Positions 18,448 to 26,258 of a stretch of 64,000 bases of DNA are shown in pieces. The notes beneath the pieces were generated by a model, which was not told the DNA's origin, ran no database searches, and worked only from the letters and a program-made list of their open reading frames with translations. Positions within the stretch are counted from its first letter, which is position 1; every line of letters begins with the position of its first letter. Where the stretch lies: positions 2,232,001 through 2,296,000 of the forward strand of contig NZ_CP101466.1 of the NCBI RefSeq assembly GCF_024362385.1, given 5' to 3'. The position numbers and the translations under genes were made by a program. Source of the DNA: Arthrobacter sp. DNA4. GTDB taxonomy: Bacteria; Actinomycetota; Actinomycetes; Actinomycetales; Micrococcaceae.

Positions 18448-19395
18448 ATGCCCCAGCGCCTCATGCTGCTCGACACTGCCTCCCTGTACTTCCGCGCCTT
18501 CTACGGCCTGCCGGACACCATCCGCCGACCGGACGGCACGCCGGTCAATGCCGTCCGCGGGCTGCTGGACATGATCGCCCGGCTCAGTACCGATTACGGG
18601 GCCACCCACCTGGTGGCCTGCTGGGATGATGACTGGCGGCCGCAGTGGCGGGTTGACCTGATCCCCACCTACAAAGCCCACCGGGTGGCCCGTGCAGTCC
18701 CGGGCGGCACGGACGTGGAAGTGGTGCCTGAGGGCCTGGAGGCGCAGCTGCCCATGATCCGCCGCGTGCTGGAGTTGGCGGGCATCGCCATTGTGGGGGC
18801 AGCAGAGCATGAGGCCGACGACGTCGTGGGCACCTATGCCAGCCGTGCCGGCCTTCCTGTGGATGTCGTCACGGGCGACCGGGATCTTTTCCAGGTGTGC
18901 GACGACGACCGTGGGGTCCGGGTGATCTACACGGCCCGCGGCATGAAGAACCTCGAAGCCATCACCGAAGAAACCGTCGTGGCCAAGTACAAGGTCCTCC
19001 CGCAGCAGTACGCCGATTACGCCACGCTGCGCGGCGACGCGTCCGACGGCTTGCCCGGCGTGGGCGGGATCGGCGAGAAGACGGCGGCATCCCTGCTGCT
19101 CAAGTACGGCACCCTGGAACGGCTGCTGGCGGCGGCGGAAGACGACGACGGCGGCGTGTCCAGTCCTGTCCGGGCCAAACTCTCCGCCGCCGGCGCGTAC
19201 CTCGAAGCAGCTCCCGCCGTCGTCCGCCTGGTGCGCGACCTCGAGCTGCCCACGCTTGAGCAGGCGGGTGCCCTGCTGAAGCCGGTGACGGGTGACCGGC
19301 GCGCCGAACTTGAGCGGCTGGCCATCGACTGGAACCTCGGCGGCTCTGTCCGCCGCCTGCTCGCCGCGCTGGACCAGCGGACGCAGCCGGCATAA
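18448..19395 (+). CDS. Stand-alone 5'-3' exonuclease (flap endonuclease-like)
   Basis: A 315-residue PIN-like/H3TH nuclease resembling the N-terminal domain of DNA polymerase I but with no polymerase. It has LLDTASLYFRAFYG, AEHEADDVVGTYA, VTGDRDLFQV and SDGLPGVGGIGEKTA, which together hold the metal-binding acidic residues and the helix-three-turn-helix DNA-binding loop. It should remove 5' flaps or RNA primers as a second copy of the activity also carried by polA at 33672. GAGG lies just before the ATG. It stands alone, with about 170 bases of unassigned sequence upstream. Confidence 0.88.
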   Translation: MPQRLMLLDTASLYFRAFYGLPDTIRRPDGTPVNAVRGLLDMIARLSTDYGATHLVACWDDDWRPQWRVDLIPTYKAHRVARAVPGGTDVEVVPEGLEAQLPMIRRVLELAGIAIVGAAEHEADDVVGTYASRAGLPVDVVTGDRDLFQVCDDDRGVRVIYTARGMKNLEAITEETVVAKYKVLPQQYADYATLRGDASDGLPGVGGIGEKTAASLLLKYGTLERLLAAAEDDDGGVSSPVRAKLSAAGAYLEAAPAVVRLVRDLELPTLEQAGALLKPVTGDRRAELERLAIDWNLGGSVRRLLAALDQRTQPA

Positions 19396-19530
19396 GGGCC
19401 TGGCCCCGATGACGCCGGATGTACGGCCGTGACCTTTCGTTGCGGTACGCGTCCGCGTGTTTCGGGCGGCTTGAGCGGGCCGCTTGGCTGATGGTTTGGT
19501 GAGGTAACGCTCCAGATGAGAGGCCACTCC

Positions 19531-20046
19531 ATGACAGTCACTTCAGATCTTGCTCCCCGCCGGCTTCGGGATATCTTCGGAACATTCGCCAGCGGCCTGA
19601 CCGTGGTCACCGGTTCCACCCCCGGCGGGCCCGTGGGTTTCACCTGCCAGTCCTTTGCCTCACTGTCGCTGGACCCGGCGCTCGTGACCTTCAGCCCGGC
19701 ACGCACATCGAGCACGTGGCCCGTGCTGCGCAGGGCCGGTTCATTCACCGTCAACATCCTCCCCGCGGAACACCAGCACCTCGCCGGACAGTTTGCCCGC
19801 CCGGGAACGGACAAGTTCGCGGGCGTCGCGCACGCCCCCTCGCCGCTGGGGAATCCGGTGCTGGAGAACGCGCTCGCCTGGATCGACTGCGACCTCCATG
19901 CAGAGTACGACGGCGGTGACCACACTATTGTGGTGGCTGCCGTGCGGCACCTCCACGCGCGGGGCGACGCCGAGCCCCTGCTGTTCTTCAAGGGCCGGTA
20001 CGCCGGTCTCGCGCCGGCCGGGCACCTGCTCGAAACGGCGGGCTGA
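19531..20046 (+). CDS. Flavin reductase family protein
   Basis: A 171-residue flavin reductase of the two-component monooxygenase type. RLRDIFGTFASGLTVVT, GFTCQSFASLSLDPALV and TFTVNILPAEHQ-like segments (here SFTVNILPAEHQ) are the FMN-binding loops of the HpaC/RutF group. It should supply reduced FMN to a partner oxygenase using NAD(P)H. No oxygenase is adjacent. Two starts are possible, and the ATG at 19531 is preferred because GAGAGG sits seven bases before it. ATG 19516 would add five residues. Confidence 0.87.
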   Translation: MTVTSDLAPRRLRDIFGTFASGLTVVTGSTPGGPVGFTCQSFASLSLDPALVTFSPARTSSTWPVLRRAGSFTVNILPAEHQHLAGQFARPGTDKFAGVAHAPSPLGNPVLENALAWIDCDLHAEYDGGDHTIVVAAVRHLHARGDAEPLLFFKGRYAGLAPAGHLLETAG

Positions 20047-20088
20047 TTCCGGCCCCCGCCTCCGCACTCTTGCTTCCGGCCCATGTGG

Positions 20089-20125
20089 TAGTAAGCTTAC
20101 TGAGCATTACTAGTAAGCTTGCTGA
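20089..20125. promoter_or_regulatory. Palindromic operator-like repeat upstream of a membrane gene pair
   Basis: TAGTAAGCTTACTGA (20089-20103) and TAGTAAGCTTGCTGA (20111-20125) are direct repeats 22 bases apart, two helical turns. The first contains the perfect 12-base palindrome AGTAAGCTTACT, and TTACTAGTAA at 20107-20116 is another perfect palindrome spanning the junction. The block is AT-rich in GC-rich surroundings and ends 24 bases before the next start codon, as an operator for a dimeric repressor or activator would. Confidence 0.55.
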
Positions 20126-20149
20126 TTAAATGGGATGGGAGCAGGAGCC

Positions 20150-20452
20150 ATGGGCGCAATATTCGGTACGGCCCTGTCACTGGCGCTGACCTTGGGCGGT
20201 GCTGCGGTGGCGGCGGCAGGTGGCCCCGGGGCGGCCCAGCACTACCTGGCTTACCACGTGCTGCTCGGGGTTGGCATTGGCCTGCTGATCGCCACTGCCC
20301 TCCGAACTGCAGCCCGTATCCTCATGGCGCGGCCGGCCCCTCCGGTGCGCGTGGCTGCGGTGCCGACGCCCGCAGTTGATACCGCCACTGTCACGGTCCT
20401 GCCCGTGCGTTCCGCGTCCACCCTTCCGATGCGGGGCAGGCATGCGGCCTGA
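20150..20452 (+). CDS. Small membrane protein of unknown function
   Basis: A 100-residue protein with two hydrophobic segments (about residues 3-22 and 30-50), then a Pro/Val/Thr-rich cytoplasmic or external tail ending in RGRHAA. I do not recognise a family. The ATG at 20150 follows GGGAGCAGGAG. An ATG 15 bases earlier has no ribosome binding site. It sits directly downstream of the AGTAAGCTTACT repeats and overlaps the next gene by 11 bases, so the two are probably an operon under that operator. Confidence 0.6.
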   Translation: MGAIFGTALSLALTLGGAAVAAAGGPGAAQHYLAYHVLLGVGIGLLIATALRTAARILMARPAPPVRVAAVPTPAVDTATVTVLPVRSASTLPMRGRHAA

Positions 20453-21023
20453 CCCGGAGAAACCGGCCGGACCCGCTCCGGCGCGGGCGTCCACTCCCGT
20501 ACCCCGCCGCCGGGTCCGCGCCCTGATTATCCTGTGCTGCGCCTTGGTCGCAGCCCTTGTCGCGGGAGCGGCAGCCGCCCGCCCGGGCGGCACGGACGAC
20601 GACGTACTGCGCGGTTTCCAGATCCGCGTGCTGAGCATCAGCCAGGCTGCCTCGGAGAACAGGATGGACGGGGCGCTGGCCGCCTTGCAGGCGCTCGAAA
20701 AAGACCTCGGCGAAGCCGCGGCGGCAGGCCGTGTTTCGGCTGCCCGCTACCGCGGCATCGAGGACGCGCTTTCGGCCGTCCGGGCGGACATCGCCACGGA
20801 GGTGGCAGCTGCGTCCGCCCCGGCAGCGCCGGCCCCGGACGGCGCCGCCCCTGCGCCTGCCCCTGCCCTGGCAGACACCGCCGGGACCGGGCCCAGCCCG
20901 GTGGCCCCAGTTGTCGAGGCCGTCGCTCCGGCACCTGCCCCCGCCCCGGAAGCGCCCGGTTCACAACGGTCGGACACCGCAAAGGAAGCCAAAGGCAAGG
21001 GCAGGAGCCAAGGCAAACCCTGA
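20442..21023 (+). CDS. Membrane-anchored Ala/Pro-rich protein of unknown function
   Basis: A 193-residue protein. A short basic N-tail leads into one hydrophobic helix (ALIILCCALVAALVAGAAAA, about residues 28-47), suggesting a signal anchor. A helical region of about 75 residues follows, then an Ala/Pro-rich stretch resembling a cell-wall-spanning linker and a Lys/Gly-rich C-terminus. No family is recognised. The ATG at 20442 overlaps the end of the upstream small membrane gene by 11 bases, which suggests translational coupling. The frame is open further upstream, but that part overlaps the preceding gene and is not supported by a ribosome binding site. Confidence 0.6.
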   Translation: MRPDPEKPAGPAPARASTPVPRRRVRALIILCCALVAALVAGAAAARPGGTDDDVLRGFQIRVLSISQAASENRMDGALAALQALEKDLGEAAAAGRVSAARYRGIEDALSAVRADIATEVAAASAPAAPAPDGAAPAPAPALADTAGTGPSPVAPVVEAVAPAPAPAPEAPGSQRSDTAKEAKGKGRSQGKP

Positions 21024-21065
21024 GCGCGGCGGAGGAGTGCTTCCCCGTCAGGGCAGAATGGACGG

Positions 21066-23692
21066 ATGATTCCTCCTGACGGCAACCCCGCCGCGGCGCT
21101 TTCGACCTTGCTGCCATCGGTGCCGGTCTAGCCTTCCAAGGCTCCCTGCCCGCACTGCGGCAGGCGTTGAAAAGCGGCGCCGCCGTTGTCCAGGCTCCGC
21201 CGGGAACCGGCAAAACCACGCTTGTTCCGCCGCTGCTCGCCAATTTGTATGGCCAGTCCGGCCGCGTCATCGTCACCCAGCCCCGCAGGGTTGCCGCCCG
21301 GGCCGCCGCCCGCCGCCTCTCCGCCCTGGACGGCAGCGGCCTGGCTTACCGCGTGGGCTACACGGTCCGGGGGGAACGCCAGGCGGGCCCGGCCACCCGG
21401 GTTGAGTTTGTCACCCCGGGCATCCTGCTGCGACGCCTGCTGGCAGATCCCGCGCTTGACGGGACGGCCGCCGTCGTCCTGGACGAAGTGCACGAGCGCG
21501 GGCTGGAAACGGACCTCCTGGTCGGCATGATCGCGGAGGTCCGTGCGCTGCGCGGCGACCTCGCCGTCGTCGCCATGTCCGCCACGCTGGACGCAACCCG
21601 GTTCGCGGCACTGCTGGCCGATTCCGACGGCGGTGGCCCGGCGCCCGTGGTCGGCTGTGCTTCAGTGAATTATCCGCTGGAAGTGCAGTGGCTCCCGGCA
21701 CCGGCGGCGCGGCTGGACGCCAGGGGAGTGGCGCCTGCCTTCCTGGACCACGTTGCAGCGGCAGCGGCGGACGCCCACGCACGTGCGCTCACCGCGGACA
21801 ACGCAGTGGATGCCCTCGTGTTCCTTCCGGGCGCCAGGGAAGTCTCGCACGTGGCCGCGGCGCTCCGCGGCCGGCTGGGCCGGAGCGTAGAGGTGCTCGA
21901 ACTTCACGGCCAGGTGGCGGCATCGGAGCAGGACCGGGCTGTGTCGGGGCGGAATCCTGGAGATCCTCCGCGGATCATTGTCTCGACCCATCTTGCCGAG
22001 TCCTCCCTGACGGTGCCTGGCGTCCGGCTGGTGGTCGATTCCGGCCTGACCCGCGAACCGCGGCGTGACTCAGGCCGCGGCATGAGCGGGCTGGTCACGG
22101 TTTCCTGCTCCCGGGCGTCGGCAGACCAACGCGCCGGCCGCGCCGCACGGCAGGGCCCGGGGAGGGTGGTCCGCTGCTACACCCAGCAGGCCTACGGTGC
22201 GGCTCCGGCCCACGTCACCCCGGAAATCAACGTGGCGGACCTGACCGGCGCCGCCCTCACCCTTGCCTGTTGGGGAGCGCCCGGCGGGAAGGGACTCATG
22301 CTTCCGGACGCGCCGCCGCGCCTGGCCATGGACGACGCCGTCGAGGTGCTCCGGGAACTGGGCGCGGTATCGGACGACGGGCAGGTGACGGCCGCGGGCC
22401 GGGTCCTCGCCGCCATCCCCGCCGATCCACGGCTGGCCCGGGCACTGCTCGACGGCGGCGCCTCCACCGGCCACCGGCTCGCCGCCGAAGTGGTGGCCGC
22501 GGTCTCCGGAGACCACCGCGCACCTGGCGGCGACCTGCCCAGGCTGCTGGCGCAGCTCCGTGCGGACAAGGGCCCGGCGGGAAGGCGCTGGGCGGAAGAG
22601 TCCAGGCGGCTGGCTGCCATGGCGCAGCGGACGGGCGCGGTCGCCCTGCCGGATTCCCCCAGCGCCGCGGATTCCCCCAGCGCCGCGGGGAACCCCGACG
22701 CGGTGGGCGCCGTCGTCGCCCTCGCGTTTCCCGACCGCATAGCCCGCCGCGTGCCGGGCAGCGAGGGGGCAGGACAGTACCTGCTGACATCCGGCACCCG
22801 GGCAGGACTGCCCGCGGGCAGCACGTTGTCAGGCCACGAGTGGCTGGCCGTGGCCGAAGTGTCCCGGGCCTCGGGCCGGGACGCAGGGGGCACCGGCGCC
22901 GTGATCCGGGCCGCCGCGCCCCTGGCCGCCGCCATGGCCGAAACAGCGGCGTCGCACCTGCTGGCAGACACGGTGGAAGCGGACTTCAGCGGAGGCCGGC
23001 TGAGTGCGCGCAGGACACGGCGGCTGGGTGCCATCGTGCTCTCGGCCACACCGGTGCGCCCCAGCGCCGAACAGGGACGGAGGGCTGTGGCGGTTGCGTT
23101 GCAGTCCCAGGGGCTGGCGGCCCTGCCATGGTCGACGGCGGCGGCTTCCTTCCGGCGCAGGCTCGCATTCCTGCACCGCCAGCTGGGAGAGCCCTGGCCG
23201 GATGTGTCGGACACCGCGCTGCTGGAGCGGCTGGAAGAGTGGCTGGGGCCCGAACTGGAGGACCTTGCGGCCGGGAAACCGGTGGGCTCCCTTGACCTGG
23301 CGGACCCCTTGCGCCGCCTCCTGCCCTGGCCGGAAGCTGCCCGGCTGGGTGAGCTGGCCCCCGAAAGCCTTCAAGTCCCCAGCGGCTCCCGCATCCGGAT
23401 CGATTACCCGGAACCCGGCGATGATGGTGCGGCGCCCGTCGTTGCCGTGAAACTGCAGGAGTGTTTCGGACTCGCCGAATCCCCGCGGCTGGTGGACGGC
23501 CGTGTCCCGGTGCTGTTCCACCTGCTCTCCCCGGCCCGGCGGCCCCTCGCCGTGACGGATGACCTGACCTCTTTCTGGTCCGGCCCGTACACCCAGGTCC
23601 GGGGCGAAATGCGCGGCCGCTACCCCAAACACCCCTGGCCCGAGGACCCCTGGTTAGCCCCCGCCACCGCACGCGCCAAGCAACGCAGGTAG
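21066..23692 (+). CDS. hrpB: ATP-dependent helicase HrpB (apparent N-terminal frameshift)
   Basis: A DEAH-type helicase. The main frame shows APPGTGKTT (Walker A), DEVHERG (DEVH box), MSATLDATRF, FLPGAREV, a HLAESSLTVPGVRLVVDSG segment and QRAGRAARQGPGRVVR, with the HrpB C-terminal domain behind. HrpB's precise substrate in bacteria is not established. Within this frame the first legal start is TTG 21167, which would put the P-loop almost at the N-terminus. The codons before it read FDLAAIGAGLAFQGSLPALRQAL, typical of HrpB N-termini, but they follow a stop at 21077 in that frame. ATG 21066 enters in another frame, MIPPDGNPAA. Removing one base near 21095-21100 joins the two. The true start is therefore uncertain. 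Confidence 0.82.
22652..22687 (+). repeat. 18-base tandem duplication inside hrpB
   Basis: GATTCCCCCAGCGCCGCG is repeated exactly at 22652-22669 and 22670-22687, adding a second DSPSAA to the protein in the linker before its C-terminal domain. The frame is kept. Confidence 0.9.
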
Positions 23693-23751
23693 CCGTGCTC
23701 CGGGCGCCCCTGTCATGAGGCGGACCGGCATGTGCGGGGAGGACCGCCTCC

Positions 23752-24429
23752 TTAGCTGTGCGCTGCGATGAACGCGGCCACAGGAGCTGCCAGGGATGCA
23801 CCCACTTCCCCGGCCGGTCGCTTCTTTCCCGCCACCGCGAAGGAGTGGTCACCGCCCTCCGCCCACTGGAGCACGGCGTTGGGCCCGATCCGGGAGACGA
23901 CATCCTCAAGGATCCCCGGTGTGGCAAACGTGTCCCGGGTTCCCTGCAGGAACAGCATCGGGGTGCCCAGCCCGTACAGGTGCTCATCCCGGAGCTTCTC
24001 CGGCTTCCCGGGAGCATGCAGGGGATAACCCAGGTAGACCAGCCCCGCCACGTCCATGCCTTCGGCTGCAGCCATGGAGGCCATCCTCCCCCCGAACGAC
24101 TTGCCTGCCGCCCACACGGGGCCGCGGTCACCGTGGGCGTCTGCCTGCGCCCGCGCGGCGGCCACGGCGGCCCGCCAGGCGGCGATGGCCATGGGAGGAC
24201 GGTCAGGGAACTTCCGCCCTGCCTCCCGGTAGGGGAAATTGAAGCGCAGGGTGGCCAGGCCCAGGCTGTTCAGGGCATCGGTGAAGCCGTGAAGGAAAGG
24301 GTGCTCCATGCCGGCACCAGCGCCGTGTGCCACCACCACGGTGGCGGTGGGCTCTGCGGGGCGGGCATAGACGGCGGAAAACGAGGCGTCCCCCACGGCG
24401 ACGGTGAGCTGCTCATCGGATGCTGGCAT
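23752..24429 (-). CDS. Alpha/beta hydrolase (KANL3/Tex30-like)
   Basis: A 225-residue alpha/beta-hydrolase of the short KANL3/Tex30-like group. It shows VVVAHGAGAGMEHPF (oxyanion region), the nucleophile elbow AAGKSFGGRMAS, FLQGTRDTFATP with the acid, and EGGDHSFAV with the catalytic His. It is probably a cytosolic esterase or peptidase-like enzyme of unknown substrate. The ATG at 24429 follows GGAG with short spacing. A longer frame upstream runs into the divergent LigD-type gene and is not family-like. It is convergent with hrpB. Confidence 0.85.
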   Translation of the reverse strand: MPASDEQLTVAVGDASFSAVYARPAEPTATVVVAHGAGAGMEHPFLHGFTDALNSLGLATLRFNFPYREAGRKFPDRPPMAIAAWRAAVAAARAQADAHGDRGPVWAAGKSFGGRMASMAAAEGMDVAGLVYLGYPLHAPGKPEKLRDEHLYGLGTPMLFLQGTRDTFATPGILEDVVSRIGPNAVLQWAEGGDHSFAVAGKKRPAGEVGASLAAPVAAFIAAHS

Positions 24430-24484
24430 GGCTCCATCATGCCGGAGGGTGGCGGATGTACCCATCCCCGCCGGTGGCGGGGTG

Positions 24485-24490
24485 TACGTT
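24485..24490 (+). promoter_or_regulatory. Predicted -10 box (TACGTT) for the LigD-type polymerase gene
   Basis: TACGTT ends six bases before the ATG at 24497, with no Shine-Dalgarno sequence in the gap, as for the other leaderless candidates here. Confidence 0.4.
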
Positions 24491-24496
24491 GTCCCC

Positions 24497-25519
24497 ATGG
24501 CGAGTGAACAGACCACCATTACCGTGCAAGGCCCCAACGGACCGCGCGACATGCGCATTTCCAGTCCCAGCCGCGTTCTCTGGCCGGACCTGGGTCTCAC
24601 CAAACTGGATTTGGTGAAGTACATCTGTGATGTGGGGGAGGCATTCATCGCCGCGAACGGCGACCGGCCCGTGGCGCTCCAGCGGTTCTCCGGCAACATC
24701 GACGGCGAACAGTTCTTCTCCAAGAACCCGCCCAAGGGCACGCCGGAGTTCATCCGCTCCGTCAAAGTGGTCTACCCCAGTGCGAGGTCCCACCCCCAAC
24801 TGGTTTTCGACGAGCCTGCCGCAGCCGTGTGGGCCGTCCAGATGAACACCGTGGTGTTCCATCCCTGGCCCTCGCGGGCAGAAAACACTGACAACCCGGA
24901 CCAGCTGCGGATCGACCTCGACCCGCAGCCCGGCACCGATTTCGACGACGCTGTCCCCGCTGCCCTGGTGCTGAAGGAAGTCCTGGCCGAGGCCGGGCTC
25001 ACCTGCTTCATCAAAACCTCCGGGAACCGGGGCCTGCACGTTTACGCCCCGATCGAACCCACCCGCGAGTTCCTGGACGTCCGCCACGCCGTCATTGCTG
25101 CGGCCCGGGAAGTGGAACGGCGCATCCCGGACAAGGTGACCACCGCCTGGTGGAAGGAAGAACGCGGCCGGCGGGTATTCCTGGACTTCAACCAGGCCAA
25201 CCGCGACCGCACCATCGCCGGAGCCTACAGTCCGCGGGCCCTCCCGCACGCCCCCGTGTCCTGCCCCCTGGGCTGGGATGAACTGGAATCGGCGGATCCG
25301 AAGAACTTCACCATCCTTACCGTGCCGGAGCGGCTGAAGACGGTGGGTGACCCGTGGGCGGACTTCAGTGCCGCTCCCGGCACCATCGACACCCTGCTGC
25401 AGTGGTGGGACCGTGACTGCAAGGCCGGCCTGGGAGAACTGCCCTTCCCGCCCGACTACCCCAAGATGCCGGGCGAACCGCCGCGGGTGCAGCCCAGCAG
25501 GGCACGCAAGCAGGACTGA
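24497..25519 (+). CDS. Stand-alone LigD-type primase-polymerase domain protein
   Basis: A 340-residue archaeo-eukaryotic primase-like polymerase, equal to the polymerase domain of mycobacterial LigD but without ligase or nuclease domains. SSPSRVLWPDLGLTKLDLVKY starts the domain, FHPWPSR and RIDLDPQPGTDFDD hold the catalytic Asp pair, and TSGNRGLHVYAPI and FLDFNQANRDRTIAGAYSPR supply nucleotide-binding residues. It should add ribo- or deoxynucleotides at DNA ends in non-homologous end joining or in gap repair. No Ku or ligase gene lies in this window, so it may act with distant partners or alone, as PolD1/PolD2 do in mycobacteria. It is divergent from the alpha/beta hydrolase. Confidence 0.88.
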   Translation: MASEQTTITVQGPNGPRDMRISSPSRVLWPDLGLTKLDLVKYICDVGEAFIAANGDRPVALQRFSGNIDGEQFFSKNPPKGTPEFIRSVKVVYPSARSHPQLVFDEPAAAVWAVQMNTVVFHPWPSRAENTDNPDQLRIDLDPQPGTDFDDAVPAALVLKEVLAEAGLTCFIKTSGNRGLHVYAPIEPTREFLDVRHAVIAAAREVERRIPDKVTTAWWKEERGRRVFLDFNQANRDRTIAGAYSPRALPHAPVSCPLGWDELESADPKNFTILTVPERLKTVGDPWADFSAAPGTIDTLLQWWDRDCKAGLGELPFPPDYPKMPGEPPRVQPSRARKQD

Positions 25520-25543
25520 CCCGCTGCCCCGGCCGGCGGGTGG

Positions 25544-26164
25544 TCACTCGAAGCGGGACGGATCGCCCATTCCGCGGCGCACCACCTCGGCCACCCCGCT
25601 GGAGAAGTCGACAACGGTGGTGGGCTCGGCGCCGCAGTCGCCGGCGTCGATCACGGCATCCACCTGGTGGTCCAGGCGTTCCTTGATCTCCCAGCCCACG
25701 GTCAGCGGTTCCTCCTCGTCCGGCAGCAGCAGGGTGCTGGACAGCAGCGGCTCGCCCAGTTCGGCGAGCAGCGCCTGGACCACACGGTTGTCCGGGATGC
25801 GCACCCCCACCGTCTTCTTCTTGGGGTGGAGCAGCCGCTTGGGAACCTCCTTGGTGGCGGGCAGGATGAAGGTGTAGCTGCCCGGCGTGACGGCCTTGAT
25901 GCTCCGGAAAACGTCGTTGCCGATGTTCACGAACTGTCCCAACTGCGCGAAATCCCGGCAAACCAGCGTGAAGTGGTGCTTGTCATCCAGGTGCCGGATG
26001 CTCCTGATCCGGTCCAGGGCCTCCCGGTTTCCCATCTGTGCCCCCAGCGCGTAGCAGGAGTCCGTGGGGTAGGCGATCAGGCCGCCGTCGCGGATGATCT
26101 TCACTGCCTGCGCGATGGCGCGTGGCTGGGGGTCGTGGGGATGAACGTCAAAGAATCTGGCCAT
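25544..26164 (-). CDS. YrdC/Sua5/YciO family protein (threonylcarbamoyladenylate synthase-like)
   Basis: A 206-residue protein of the YrdC/YciO fold. GGLIAYPTDSCYALG near the N-terminus, KHHFTLVCRDFAQLGQFV, PGSYTFILPATKEVPKRLL and LLSSTLLLPD are family motifs, and the end, VVRRGMGDPSRFE, is characteristic of the YciO branch. YrdC/TsaC makes threonylcarbamoyl-AMP for t6A in tRNA. YciO members are close paralogues with weaker or unproven activity, so I prefer the neutral name. The start is ATG with TAGGCT six bases upstream and no Shine-Dalgarno sequence. Convergent with the LigD-type gene, 24 bases apart. Confidence 0.86.
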   Translation of the reverse strand: MARFFDVHPHDPQPRAIAQAVKIIRDGGLIAYPTDSCYALGAQMGNREALDRIRSIRHLDDKHHFTLVCRDFAQLGQFVNIGNDVFRSIKAVTPGSYTFILPATKEVPKRLLHPKKKTVGVRIPDNRVVQALLAELGEPLLSSTLLLPDEEEPLTVGWEIKERLDHQVDAVIDAGDCGAEPTTVVDFSSGVAEVVRRGMGDPSRFE

Positions 26165-26170
26165 CCCCCG

Positions 26171-26176
26171 AGCCTA
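26171..26176 (-). promoter_or_regulatory. Predicted -10 box (TAGGCT) for the YrdC/YciO gene
   Basis: On the minus strand TAGGCT ends six bases before the ATG at 26164. The gap is CGGGGG, and a leaderless transcript is the simplest reading. Confidence 0.45.
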
Positions 26177-26258
26177 CGTTCCCGGGGGCCGCACCGCACC
26201 ATGTTCCTACGGCGGCGGCTGGCGTTGGGTGGTGCGCGTTGGTGGGAGAATATGCGTC

